Origin: Actinomycetes bacterium
Lineage (GTDB): Bacteria > Actinomycetota > Acidimicrobiia > Acidimicrobiales > JABEUL01
Direction of reading: 5' to 3'
Length of the DNA stretch: 55,631 nucleotides
Assembly (NCBI GenBank): GCA_021852345.1
Contig: JAJZNL010000047.1
Coordinates: forward strand, 1 to 55,631
Shown here: piece by piece, positions 41,164 through 50,243 of the stretch
Layout of the letters: each line of letters begins with the position of its first letter
How positions within the stretch are numbered: the stretch's first letter is position 1
Notes under the pieces: generated by a model
Databases searched by the model: none
Seen by the model: the letters and a program-made list of their open reading frames with translations, nothing else
What the model was told of the DNA's origin: nothing
Translations under genes and position numbers: made by a program

Positions 41164-42137
41164 ACCGTTCTGAAAATAGGTATTGTTTGGACCTGAAATT
41201 AGGTTCGATTAATCTTAAGTCTCCGATAATTTTGGCTTCAGGTACATCAGGTCATTCCGACGAACTCTCTAAGTACGGTGATCTAAGTTCATTGGGTGCT
41301 TTAACTGTAAAATCTCTTACCATGGATCCTTGGGAAGGTAACAAGCCTCCGCGAATATCCTCTTATGGCAAAGCCGTTATTAATTCGGTCGGATTACAGG
41401 GCCCTGGGATTAAACATTTTATCTTATATGATTATCCGCGCCTTGAAGCAGCCAACGCAAATGTAATTTTGTCTATATGGGCCAAAACTGTCGACGGGTA
41501 TGCAGACATAGCAATAAAAATTCAAGAGGCGGTAGCTGCCGGTAATTTGAAAAATGTAATTGGAATAGAGCTAAACATAAGCTGTCCGAATCTGGAAGAC
41601 CAGAATAGACTATTTTCACAGAGTGCAGAATTTACCGCTGCTATCGCAAGTTCATTTAAAAAATTGTGCTCCTTGCCAATGTTAGTTAAGTTGTCTCCGA
41701 TGGTGGCAGACCCTGTAGAAATTGCCAATGCGGCAATTGTATCCGGAGCTGACGTCCTGACTTTAACCAATACCATGTTTGGCATCGGAGTGGATGCGGT
41801 TAATTTGAAATTCGAACTAGGTAATATTTATGGCGGAGTATCGGGTAGTTCGTTGAAACCATTGACTCAATCCATTATTAAAAAAATACGTGACGCCAAC
41901 CGATCAATTGCCATAGTTGCTACCGGCGGAATCTTTACTTTAAATGACATGATTGAGTACTGGTTTTTGGGGGCAAATGCAGTAGGGATAGGTACTGCAA
42001 CTTTGTTCAACCCCAGGGCAAGTTTTAAATTGCAGAAAAAGTTGATCGCCCATTTGAATAAAAATGGATATGAATCGTTTCAACAATACTGGAATTATCT
42101 TCAGGAAGAAAGAGGAAAAGCTACCGATGGATATTAA
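41160..42137 (+). CDS. pyrD: Dihydroorotate dehydrogenase, class 1-like
   Basis: This 325-aa FMN enzyme of pyrimidine synthesis is taken from ATG 41160, which overlaps the ABC stop (ATGA). L-N-I-S-C-P-N near residue 138 is the class 1 active-site region with a Cys base, N-S-V-G-L-Q-G-P-G is near 78, and G-V-S-G-S-S-L-K-P binds FMN phosphate. It looks like class 1B (cytosolic, NAD-linked through PyrK), yet no pyrK is in the window. It runs into pyrF with an 11-bp overlap. Confidence 0.93.
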   Translation: MNRSENRYCLDLKLGSINLKSPIILASGTSGHSDELSKYGDLSSLGALTVKSLTMDPWEGNKPPRISSYGKAVINSVGLQGPGIKHFILYDYPRLEAANANVILSIWAKTVDGYADIAIKIQEAVAAGNLKNVIGIELNISCPNLEDQNRLFSQSAEFTAAIASSFKKLCSLPMLVKLSPMVADPVEIANAAIVSGADVLTLTNTMFGIGVDAVNLKFELGNIYGGVSGSSLKPLTQSIIKKIRDANRSIAIVATGGIFTLNDMIEYWFLGANAVGIGTATLFNPRASFKLQKKLIAHLNKNGYESFQQYWNYLQEERGKATDGY

Positions 42138-42855
42138 TATAAAAGCACTGGATGCCTTCGATAAGCCAAGCCTCCTGGGAAAATTGGCCGTGGCTTTAGA
42201 CTTTGATAACGATGCTGAAGCATTGAGAATAGTTGATCTTCTGAAAGATGAAGTGGGGGTGTATAAAGTCGGACTTGAGCTATTTAGCGCATCTGGACCC
42301 GATGTTGTCTCAAAGATCATCGATCGAGGTAAGAATGTATTTGTGGATTTAAAACTGCACGATATTCCCAATACAGTTTATAAAGCCGCACGAGTGTTGG
42401 GCTCATTGGGGGCTAAGCTCATAACCGCACATTCGGCTGGAGGGTCTGACATGCTTCGTGCCGCAGCCGAAGGGTTTATTGAAGGCAGAACGGACGCTGG
42501 ATTGGACGAAAACTGTTATTGTCTAGGGGTGTCTATGCTTACATCGGATCCCAGTTTTTCCCAAAATCTATTTTTAAATCGCTTGGAAGCGATTATAGAA
42601 TCCGGAATTAACGGTATGGTGTGTTCGGGTACGGATCTTTCAATTGCATCAGATAAGGCTGTCGATTTGTTCAAGGTAGTGCCAGGTATCAGACCGTCGG
42701 GTTCACCTAAAGGTGACCAACTCAGAGTAACCTCACCTGCAGATGCAATTAAGTTGGGTGCCGACCTGCTCGTTGTGGGTAGACCTATAATAGAGTCAAG
42801 CGATCCGTTGGCAACGGTTCAAATGATTTTAGAGTCGATTTCGCAGGCAGATTAG
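42127..42855 (+). CDS. pyrF: Orotidine 5'-phosphate decarboxylase
   Basis: This 242-aa enzyme makes UMP from OMP. ATG 42127 lies inside the end of pyrD with AGAGGAA upstream; longer in-frame starts lie further into pyrD and are not needed. The catalytic D74-L-K76-L-H-D79 motif is intact, and G-I-R-P-S-G-S-P-K-G-D-Q near residue 195 is the phosphate-binding loop. The length is normal for the family. Confidence 0.95.
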   Translation: MDINIKALDAFDKPSLLGKLAVALDFDNDAEALRIVDLLKDEVGVYKVGLELFSASGPDVVSKIIDRGKNVFVDLKLHDIPNTVYKAARVLGSLGAKLITAHSAGGSDMLRAAAEGFIEGRTDAGLDENCYCLGVSMLTSDPSFSQNLFLNRLEAIIESGINGMVCSGTDLSIASDKAVDLFKVVPGIRPSGSPKGDQLRVTSPADAIKLGADLLVVGRPIIESSDPLATVQMILESISQAD

Positions 42856-43254
42856 CCGTTAAATATTAGCCTTTCGAACTTTACTGAATTGAATTTACAG
42901 TTATTATGGGTCGGTTTAAATTTTGAATGCTAAATATCACAAATCACATTGAGAAACTTTAAAAGATTTGTTGACTCTTACGCCGGATGGTCTCAGGAGC
43001 CATAATTATTCATTTTAATTCGTTCATCTTAAATCTATCGTACTCATTTCTATCAATTGAAATGGGATACAATTATTTAAACATATTTGTGAAAATATAA
43101 ATTGAGAAGTACTAATTGTTAAACGTTTGTAAAGGTAAAGTTTCAGGATCTGTCAGAGTAGCACGTTGGAATATTGCTGTGCATGAGATAGCGACTCGCA
43201 AGGCCATTGTCGGGAGTCGCTATCTTGTTACGTATTCTAAAAGAGGACTTTAAG
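42856..43254. other. Intergenic region with possible structured RNA leader
   Basis: About 400 bp without a convincing gene. The left half is AT-rich. The right half (about 43118-43225) has denser G+C and a 12-bp perfect hairpin, listed separately, just before the GT2 start. A TACAAT box near 43068-43073 could be its promoter. I could not match it to a known riboswitch class by eye. Confidence 0.4.
43186..43225 (+). other. Strong 12-bp hairpin ahead of the GT2 gene
   Basis: Arms 43186-43197 (AGATAGCGACTC) and 43214-43225 (GAGTCGCTATCT) are perfect complements around a 16-nt loop. The following bases (TGTTACG) are not a clean T-run. The end of the hairpin is 29 bp before the GTG start. It may be an attenuator, a processing site, or the 3' end of a small RNA. 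Confidence 0.5.
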
Positions 43255-44010
43255 GTGGCTAGATTAAGGGAAAATAAGATATTGGTAATTCTTCCAACCT
43301 ATAATGAAGCCCTAAACATTGAAGACGTATTAACAAAGCTTAGAAATGTTCTACCGAATTGTATGATCCTCGTTGTCGATGACGGTAGCCCTGACGGTAC
43401 TGCGGATTTGGTAACTGGATTGGCTAAAATCGTAGGAAATTTAGAAGTCTTAAAAAGAGGGGAAAAGTCGGGGCTTGGTAGCGCTTGCATTGCCGGCTTT
43501 AAATGGGGGCTCAATCGTGGATACGATATAGTCATTGAAATGGATTCTGATCTCTCACACGATCCCGCAGAGATTCTTAATATCATTAGTCCCTTAAGTG
43601 AGGAAATGGATTTAGTTTTAGGCTCAAGATATGTTGACGGAGGGACTATTGTTAAGTGGTCTTTTTTTAGGCGACTTCTTTCTCGATACGGGAATGTTTA
43701 CGTTAAATTTATGCTCGGTGTACCTATAATGGATGCTACTACAGGTTATAGGGCTTACTCGGCAAGAATATTAAAGGCTATCGATTTGGATTCAATTAAA
43801 GCAAACGGTTACGGCTTTCAGATTGAAATGGTCTACCGTACGCACCAGCTTGGTGGCAAAATGACTGAGGTGCCTATAGCATTTGTCGATCGTAAGCGAG
43901 GAAATTCAAAGATGTCGTTGACTATCCCCATAGAGGCACTACTTCTGGTAACAAAATGGTCTTTGGAACGAATATTATTGTCTCGGAAATCGAAAGCGAC
44001 GTTGACATAA
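43255..44010 (+). CDS. GT2 polyprenol-phosphate mannosyltransferase-like (DPM1-type)
   Basis: This 251-aa soluble glycosyltransferase starts at GTG 43255 after AGAGGA; a longer frame starts within the hairpin and is rejected. V-I-L-P-T-Y-N-E-A begins the GT-A fold, V-V-D-D-G-S-P-D-G-T binds nucleotide, E-M-D-S-D-L-S-H-D-P is the metal-binding D-x-D region, and G-S-R-Y-V-D-G-G follows. These match dolichol/polyprenol-phosphate mannose synthases. No C-terminal membrane helices are present. It would supply lipid-linked mannose for a GT-C enzyme, possibly the next gene. Confidence 0.85.
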   Translation: MARLRENKILVILPTYNEALNIEDVLTKLRNVLPNCMILVVDDGSPDGTADLVTGLAKIVGNLEVLKRGEKSGLGSACIAGFKWGLNRGYDIVIEMDSDLSHDPAEILNIISPLSEEMDLVLGSRYVDGGTIVKWSFFRRLLSRYGNVYVKFMLGVPIMDATTGYRAYSARILKAIDLDSIKANGYGFQIEMVYRTHQLGGKMTEVPIAFVDRKRGNSKMSLTIPIEALLLVTKWSLERILLSRKSKATLT

Positions 44011-44609
44011 TATGATATTTGAAATTAGGTTGCTAGTCGAGATTATCTTCTACGACCATTTGCATTGATTCATTGAGTTGATCAATCGTGTTAATTCAGT
44101 AAATTAAAATTTTATAGGATTTGAGTATCTAATAGCAACTTAGAGTTTGACTTGGTCGTTATATTTGCGGCGCTTTTTCTTTTTGAACTGTCCTAGGGGT
44201 CGTCTCTATAATTGTAATTGCATCTCTGATACAAGTTGGGGTAACATTAAATAATAGATTTTTTACCTCGCCGGAAATTAATGTTAATTTATTTGTTGCG
44301 AAGTTTAGCGTTTGAGATTGGGTAGATTCATTAACAAGATGCTACGAAAACAGTAAAAATCAATATATAGATTGAAGAATGACTATACGGAAGAGTTCTC
44401 GAATTCGGATTGGTAATTTAATATTGATCCGATCTTCCAGTCACCGTCTCGCGAAGTGCCTGAATGGCTGTCGATTTCAGAATTTAAGGCGCTGATCTTA
44501 GTAATGTTGATTTGTTAATGATTTTGCCTTATTCAATACACCGTACTTGCCAATAATCAAAGATTAAGATGAATTTCTGCTTTATAAACATGAGAGGATT
44601 ATTTAACCG
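44011..44609. other. AT-rich intergenic region, no feature recognised
   Basis: About 600 bp between two plus-strand glycosyltransferase genes. I see no ORF with codon-like character, no tRNA, and only short dyads (for example ATTGAT/ATCAAT around 44065-44087). It probably holds the promoter of the next gene, whose ribosome site is weak (GAGAGGA, about 12 bases ahead). Confidence 0.5.
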
Positions 44610-46283
44610 ATGATTTTGGGTACAAGGCACCAAAGACTAAGAATCGCTAGTCTTGCCTTTACGGTTATCTTCTTTATGCTGACCGCTATTGCCGGTGCAC
44701 TTCATTCTGGGGCGGTACTTGAAGAAGGATTAGTATTGACGGAAGCAAATTTAGTTGCTCACGGATCGATCATATATCGGGACTTTAATTACATGTATGG
44801 ACCTGCCGGGCTATGGATAGTGGCTGGAGCGTTCAAGCTATTTGGGAGTAGCCTAGCTACGGAAAGAATAGTTTCACTTCTATTTGCTCTCGCTACAGTC
44901 ATGGCGGTGTGGCTTTTAGGGAATCGTTACTCGCTTTGGCTGGCAACCATATCGGCAGTCGTTTGCACCGTCGGTCTAAGTGCGCAATATGAATCTGGCG
45001 GAGCTTATGCGTGGCCTTGGAGGTTTGCACTTTGCTTTTCTTTGTTTGCAATATATCTACTAACGACAGATAAATATGGGCGATATAAAGCACCTTTTAT
45101 AGCAGGACTTCTGGTGTCTGCTGCTGTACTTACGAGGTTTGATTTTGCAATAGGGTTATTCCCTGTCGTTGTCATATATTTCTTTAGAATGAAGTGTAAA
45201 CAGCGGTTAAGATTGTTTTTTGGCTTAACTGTGGCGCCGATAGGATATCTTTACCAATTTGTTGTAGCTGGTCCAAGTGCAACATTCTACCAATTATTCA
45301 TAAATCCGCAAAGAGAACTTCCAGGCAATGCGCTTCCCATACCACCGCCTACAACTTATTTAGCTGGCTGGTTTGATCGATTAACTTCGACATTGAATAA
45401 AGCTCCGTGGTTTACTTCTGGAGTCAGCGATCCGGTTCAACTTAATATATGGTTTTATTTCGACATTTTGTCATACATCGTTATTGCAACGTTGCTAGTT
45501 TATCTTTTTAGAACACGACCCAAGGGTGACAAGCCTATGACGTTACTTTCGCTGTTTGTATTTTCTGTCGGTCTTGCGCCGTCTACTTTTCAAAGAAGTG
45601 ATGTTTATCATATTATGTCGTTGATGATTGTACTTTCAGTTGTTTTAGTACTGGCTTTTGGGGAATTTATGCCTTTTAATCGAAACTGGAAAGGCTCAAT
45701 GGTTATAGTAACTCTGGCATTCGTGATACTTACGACTTTAGTAGCTCCCAATTTTTACGCTGCCCAATGGGCATTTGAGCTTGATACTGAAATTGGTTTA
45801 GCAAGCCAACCACCATTTTTTGTCTCAAACTATGGTCACGAATTTATTTATGGCGACAAGTTGTCGGCGAGTCAAATTCAATCCATGCTTAACTATGTTG
45901 ATTCTATTTCCAAACCTAATCAAACGCTTTTTGTAGGTACTTCCAACCTTTCCAGAACGCCAGTTAACGATGTGGAGCTTTACTATCTACTTCCTCAGCT
46001 TAAACCGGCGACCTATTTTATTATTCTTTATCCTGACATTGCTCTTCATCATGCTAAACACATGGCTTCAGACTTAAAAACCGCAGATTATGTTATTCTT
46101 GATTCTAAATATAAGAATTGGAGTGAGCCCAATGAATCGGTTTTGTACGGACCTCGTAATTCGATGAACGTACTAGCTAACGATTTTTGCATTGCCCGTA
46201 AATTCGGTTCATTTTCAGTTTACGTAAATCGGTATAAAACTGCACTAGCGCCATTCGTATGCAAAGCAAACTCTGGCTCCTAA
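44610..46283 (+). CDS. Membrane glycosyltransferase, GT-C / PMT-like family
   Basis: This 557-aa multi-spanning protein has about ten hydrophobic segments. After the first helix comes an extracytoplasmic loop with E-E-G (about residue 38) and Y-R-D-F-N-Y-M-Y-G-P-A-G, a pattern seen in ArnT/PMT-like GT-C enzymes, where acidic residues of the first loop act in catalysis. The last 150 residues are a soluble domain. It would transfer a sugar from polyprenyl phosphate onto a lipid, glycan or protein outside the membrane. It follows the DPM1-like gene, which fits donor supply; the acceptor is unknown. Confidence 0.75.
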   Translation: MILGTRHQRLRIASLAFTVIFFMLTAIAGALHSGAVLEEGLVLTEANLVAHGSIIYRDFNYMYGPAGLWIVAGAFKLFGSSLATERIVSLLFALATVMAVWLLGNRYSLWLATISAVVCTVGLSAQYESGGAYAWPWRFALCFSLFAIYLLTTDKYGRYKAPFIAGLLVSAAVLTRFDFAIGLFPVVVIYFFRMKCKQRLRLFFGLTVAPIGYLYQFVVAGPSATFYQLFINPQRELPGNALPIPPPTTYLAGWFDRLTSTLNKAPWFTSGVSDPVQLNIWFYFDILSYIVIATLLVYLFRTRPKGDKPMTLLSLFVFSVGLAPSTFQRSDVYHIMSLMIVLSVVLVLAFGEFMPFNRNWKGSMVIVTLAFVILTTLVAPNFYAAQWAFELDTEIGLASQPPFFVSNYGHEFIYGDKLSASQIQSMLNYVDSISKPNQTLFVGTSNLSRTPVNDVELYYLLPQLKPATYFIILYPDIALHHAKHMASDLKTADYVILDSKYKNWSEPNESVLYGPRNSMNVLANDFCIARKFGSFSVYVNRYKTALAPFVCKANSGS

Positions 46284-46566
46284 TCTCGCCTAGCGTATCA
46301 GGGTATCCAAATGTCGACTTATGTTGATCGGGATTTGTTTATTTAAAATGATCGATTAAGGGATTCTATTGTCCAAAATGAATTAAATGCTCGTTAAGGT
46401 ATTAGATAAGATCAAAGGCAAGAAGGTTATACGATAACCAAACAAACCAAATCTTATAATTATAATGTTTTCTTGATAATGACCATTCCAGTATATTGAA
46501 ATATTCATTCAAATAATTCTCGCACACTCAAATTCGAGATTGTGCACCTGCTAATCCTTGTCTATT

Positions 46567-48771
46567 TTAATGAATATTATTTTTAATTTTATGCTCGCAT
46601 GATTTAAGTTTAAAAATTATAAGAACTCCCATTAGAAGCAACGTGAAAGCGGTAATTAGTTCTAATTTAAACGGTGTGCCGGTCATCCCACCAGCTGTGA
46701 TTGATATAATTTTTGGCGTATTTGTCGACGAAGCTAATGGGTTACAAATGGTTCCGATACCTACAGTGCAAATTGGGTTTGCGGTTTGGCTTTGAGATAA
46801 TTCGATGCCATACCAAATCTGACCTGCTGAATCTGTTGCTAAGCAACTTGCCGCGCTCAAACAAGCCACGGCAATCAGTGGATTAGGGGCTAATAAGTTT
46901 GTAAAAGTCCAAGACGAACTTGATATCACGGAGTTTGAAATGGCTACGGATTCGTTTGAAATTATAGCAATACATTGGTTTGCGTTAATACAGGAGAGAG
47001 ACGACACTGTGTTGTGACCAGCGATGTTATATTTGCTCCACGTACCGACTTGGGGATTGGTTGAATATAATATATTACCGCTATTATCGGTGGCGTAACA
47101 AATTGAAGAGCCGTAACAGTATATTGACGTGATCGTGGAGGATCCATCGATATTTTCTTCCGATAGGGTTGCATTTCCCGAAGCAATTGACTGCGAATAA
47201 AAAATATTGCCGTTTGACCCCACTACGTAACACGTATTTATTGCAGGGCAAGAAATAGAAGTTGGCCTGAAATAAGCCATATTTGACTCCGCGTTATAAA
47301 TTTGCCATTGTCCGGTAGTAGGTGAATTGCTATAGACAATGTTTCCGCTGGTGTCTATGCCACCGCAAAAATTCTGACCATAACAGCTGACAGATATTAG
47401 GTTGTTATAGCTGTCTACTGGTAGAACCTTCCATGAGGTTCCAATTTCGGGCGAAGTTGTATATATGATATCGCCCGCATCGTCTGAGGCAACGCATAAC
47501 GTTGACGAAGAGCAATCAACCTGATTGATAAAATTAAACGTGTCAATATTTGCCAATGTCCAACTTGAAGAAATGTTGGGCGAACTTGTTTCCAGCGCGT
47601 CACCAGCAGAATCAACAGCCACGCAGAGGCTAGTGGAAGCACACGAAATTGAATTAATTGAGGTGCTCGTATCAACTAATGACGAAGTCCAACTTGTGGG
47701 CGTCAGCGGAGTTTGACTATGAAATACCAACCCCATATTATCGCTTAAATAACACTGATCGTTATTTGTACAAAAGGCAGCGGAAAATTTATAAAATCCG
47801 TCAATGTGAGTTTTTGTCCAAGCGGTTGGCTGTGTGATATTTTGAGTATCAAATAGGTTTCCCATCGAGTCGCCAAAAATGCAGATTCCAGAGTTAGTAC
47901 ATGACAGTGCCAATAAAATCTGGCCTGAATCTATATTTGACACCTTCCACGAAGTTGCCGATAGCGGATTGTCGGAAACAGCGATATCTCCATTTGAATC
48001 ACCGGCCACGCAGAGAGAAACCGATGGACATGACAGAGATAAAACCGCATTGGAGCCGTCTATATTTGACACCTTCCACGAAGTTGCCGATAGCAGATTG
48101 TTGGAAACGGCTATTTCTCCATTTGAATCACCGGCCACGCAGAGAGAAACCGATGGACATGACAGAGATAAAACCGCATTGGAGCCGTCTATATTTGACA
48201 CCTTCCACGAAGTTGCCGATAGCGGATTGTCGGAAACAGCGATATCTCCATTTGAATCACCGGCCACGCAGAGAGAAACCGATGGACATGACAGAGATAT
48301 AATCGCGTTAGAGCCGTCTATATGTATTGGAGCCCATTTCCCAATGGTTTGATTGTTTATTGTTGTAATAAATATGTCACCGTTATCGGCTGAAATGACG
48401 CAGATTTGGTTCGAAGAAACTGTTTGAGTCGAACAGGAAATATTGTTTAGTGATGTAGCGGGATCAATAGAAATTATTGACCAATTTATTGAATAAGGAG
48501 ATGAAATTGCGCCTACTAGAAGTCGGCCGGATGAATCTACCGCTAAACAGAGTTGGGCATTTGGACAGAATAACGAAGAGATGTTGACTCTAGATGAACT
48601 ATTTAAATTTTTATCAATTAATAATGGGCTAAAGGAATAAGTCGGGTTGGTCAAACTAGCGGTTGCTGCAGGCTCGACTGTTACAGCCGCTATTATCCAA
48701 AAAGTCATAACTAACAGAAGCGATGCCGCGATCGCATAAAATTGCCTAAGCCTGATCTGATTAATGCTCAT
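46567..48771 (-). CDS. Secreted or wall-exposed repeat protein (43-residue S-C-P-S-x-S-L-C-V repeats) with C-terminal anchor
   Basis: This 734-aa protein has an N-terminal signal or anchor (residues about 12-38), then about 13 repeats of roughly 43-50 residues containing I-x-S-L-S-C-P-S-x-S-L-C-V-A-x-D-S-x-G, and a hydrophobic helix near 705-723 followed by a Lys-rich tail. Each repeat has a Cys pair (S-C ... L-C), probably a disulfide, and a W. Repeated short beta units of this kind suggest a beta-propeller-like ectodomain. Similar uncharacterised secreted repeat proteins are known in actinobacteria. Three repeats are nearly identical at DNA level. It is divergent from a secreted glycosidase-like gene 67 bp away. 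Confidence 0.75.
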   Translation of the reverse strand: MSINQIRLRQFYAIAASLLLVMTFWIIAAVTVEPAATASLTNPTYSFSPLLIDKNLNSSSRVNISSLFCPNAQLCLAVDSSGRLLVGAISSPYSINWSIISIDPATSLNNISCSTQTVSSNQICVISADNGDIFITTINNQTIGKWAPIHIDGSNAIISLSCPSVSLCVAGDSNGDIAVSDNPLSATSWKVSNIDGSNAVLSLSCPSVSLCVAGDSNGEIAVSNNLLSATSWKVSNIDGSNAVLSLSCPSVSLCVAGDSNGDIAVSDNPLSATSWKVSNIDSGQILLALSCTNSGICIFGDSMGNLFDTQNITQPTAWTKTHIDGFYKFSAAFCTNNDQCYLSDNMGLVFHSQTPLTPTSWTSSLVDTSTSINSISCASTSLCVAVDSAGDALETSSPNISSSWTLANIDTFNFINQVDCSSSTLCVASDDAGDIIYTTSPEIGTSWKVLPVDSYNNLISVSCYGQNFCGGIDTSGNIVYSNSPTTGQWQIYNAESNMAYFRPTSISCPAINTCYVVGSNGNIFYSQSIASGNATLSEENIDGSSTITSIYCYGSSICYATDNSGNILYSTNPQVGTWSKYNIAGHNTVSSLSCINANQCIAIISNESVAISNSVISSSSWTFTNLLAPNPLIAVACLSAASCLATDSAGQIWYGIELSQSQTANPICTVGIGTICNPLASSTNTPKIISITAGGMTGTPFKLELITAFTLLLMGVLIIFKLKSCEHKIKNNIH
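47932..48318 (-). repeat. Three 129-bp tandem DNA repeats inside the repeat protein gene
   Basis: Copies run 47932-48060, 48061-48189 and 48190-48318, each 129 bp, encoding 43 residues. Copies 1 and 3 are nearly identical except for their last ~25 bases; copy 2 has a few changes (for example a Leu codon and Ile to Ile/Ser-like shifts around 48099-48117). The other repeats in the gene are far more diverged, so this is a recent in-frame amplification and could vary in copy number among strains. Confidence 0.9.
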
Positions 48772-48838
48772 TTAAATAAAGATTAGTGGTGAATAGTTCA
48801 AAAATGCAATTTTTCGTCGTTGAATGTAGAATATTAAT

Positions 48839-50230
48839 GTGAGGCATAATCGTAAGCTTTTCAAGAATCAGCATCACAAATATCCATTGTTTGTTTTGAT
48901 CGCAATAATTACAATAACGCTGGGGTTAATCAGCATTGCTGGTACCAATAATGCATCGACATTGTCGGTTTATGCTTCGCCTCCGTTTATGGCAACTGGT
49001 TTTTTTCATACCGCTTTCAAAAATGGAAGGTGGTGGTTGGTAACGCCCGATGGTTATCCGTTTTATATAAGTGGAGTGGATCACGTTTCTTCTAGTCCAG
49101 ACGTTGACAGAACCACCAATCAATGTCCTTATTGTGAAGCTATCGCCGCTCAGTACCCAAATGTGGGAGCATGGGAAACCGCTACGGTTCAGCAACTCAG
49201 ATCATGGGGTTTTAATGCTTTGGGGCCGTGGAGTGATTCTTCGCTGTTTGACAAAATGCCATATACTATTTTGCTTTCTATGGCGAGCGGTTCTGATTGG
49301 TTCGCCAATTCGTTTGTCACAAATGCCTATCAGCAAGCAAAAACTCAAGTTGCACCCTATAAAAATGACCCAAATCTTATTGGCTATTTCACTGATAGCG
49401 AGCTCCGTTGGGGTCCAGATTGGACTAGCCAGCTTAGTTTATTGGATGCCTATCTTCGCCTGCCACTGGGATCACCTGGCAGAGCTGTGGCTATGAGATA
49501 TGTTCATAATCCAAGTGGCTTTGAGACTGCTTTGGCACAGCGATATTTTAGCGTTACTACCGCAGCTATACGTTCCGTTGATCCCAATCACATGATTTTG
49601 GGAGTAAAAATGATTGCTCAATTGGCAACTAAATCATTGTTGGAAGTGGCGAGCAAGTATGTTGATTGCTTTAGTATTGATGATTATACGGTGATACCTC
49701 TAATTAACAATTTGTTGCCAAGCACGTGGCCGTCTTTTATTAAAGTCCAAGATAATCTTGCGGGTATATATAAATTTGTACATAAACCTTTAATTATAGG
49801 CGAGTATTCATTTAGGGCATCGGGCGGTAATGATCCAAATACGTGGCCTCCTATCTACCCGACCTATCCGAACCAGACTGCCAGAGCTACTGCATATACG
49901 AATTATGTTTCGTCGCTTTACAAATCGCCCTATATCGTAGGTGATTTCTGGTTTGAATATGTCGATGAACCGCCTGGGGGTAGATTTGATGGAGAAAATT
50001 CCGATTTTGGATTGGTGTCGACTTCAAATGTGCCGTGGACAGCATTGGTGGATGCTGCCACTCAGATGCATCAGAATGCCCCTGACAGAGTGGCTGACCC
50101 CAATGAAATTTGTTGGTTGTGGCAATATACCACTGGCGGTGTAACTTGTAAACAGACCTACCCGGTTTGTCCAAATGCAACTCCGTTGGGACCTCAATTA
50201 ACGGATTGGCCTTATTGTAAGCTTGAATAA
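48839..50230 (+). CDS. Secreted glycoside-hydrolase-like protein (agarase/cellulase-type TIM barrel)
   Basis: This 463-aa protein starts at GTG 48839, preceded by a TAGAAT box six bases upstream and no ribosome site (likely leaderless). A signal peptide or anchor spans about residues 16-40. Motifs resemble the GH-A clan: G-R-W-W-L-V-T-P-D-G-Y-P-F-Y near residue 63, N-L-I-G-Y-F-T-D-S-E-L-R-W-G near 178 with a probable acid/base Glu, and K-P-L-I-I-G-E-Y-S-F near 320 with a probable nucleophile Glu. The closest resemblance I see is to agarase-like (GH50/GH86-type) proteins, but substrate assignment is not safe. Confidence 0.72.
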   Translation: MRHNRKLFKNQHHKYPLFVLIAIITITLGLISIAGTNNASTLSVYASPPFMATGFFHTAFKNGRWWLVTPDGYPFYISGVDHVSSSPDVDRTTNQCPYCEAIAAQYPNVGAWETATVQQLRSWGFNALGPWSDSSLFDKMPYTILLSMASGSDWFANSFVTNAYQQAKTQVAPYKNDPNLIGYFTDSELRWGPDWTSQLSLLDAYLRLPLGSPGRAVAMRYVHNPSGFETALAQRYFSVTTAAIRSVDPNHMILGVKMIAQLATKSLLEVASKYVDCFSIDDYTVIPLINNLLPSTWPSFIKVQDNLAGIYKFVHKPLIIGEYSFRASGGNDPNTWPPIYPTYPNQTARATAYTNYVSSLYKSPYIVGDFWFEYVDEPPGGRFDGENSDFGLVSTSNVPWTALVDAATQMHQNAPDRVADPNEICWLWQYTTGGVTCKQTYPVCPNATPLGPQLTDWPYCKLE

Positions 50231-50243
50231 ATTTTCGTAAAAT

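Noticed and set aside
43186..43225. Hairpin considered as the intrinsic terminator of pyrF
   Set aside because: It is more than 300 bp from the pyrF stop and lacks a clear T-run; a leader or processing role for the next gene fits better.
47879..48352. Long plus-strand ORFs opposite the repeat protein gene
   Set aside because: They exist only because the 129-bp repeats keep the reverse frame open; the minus-strand frame has signal peptide, Cys-pair pattern and C-terminal anchor.
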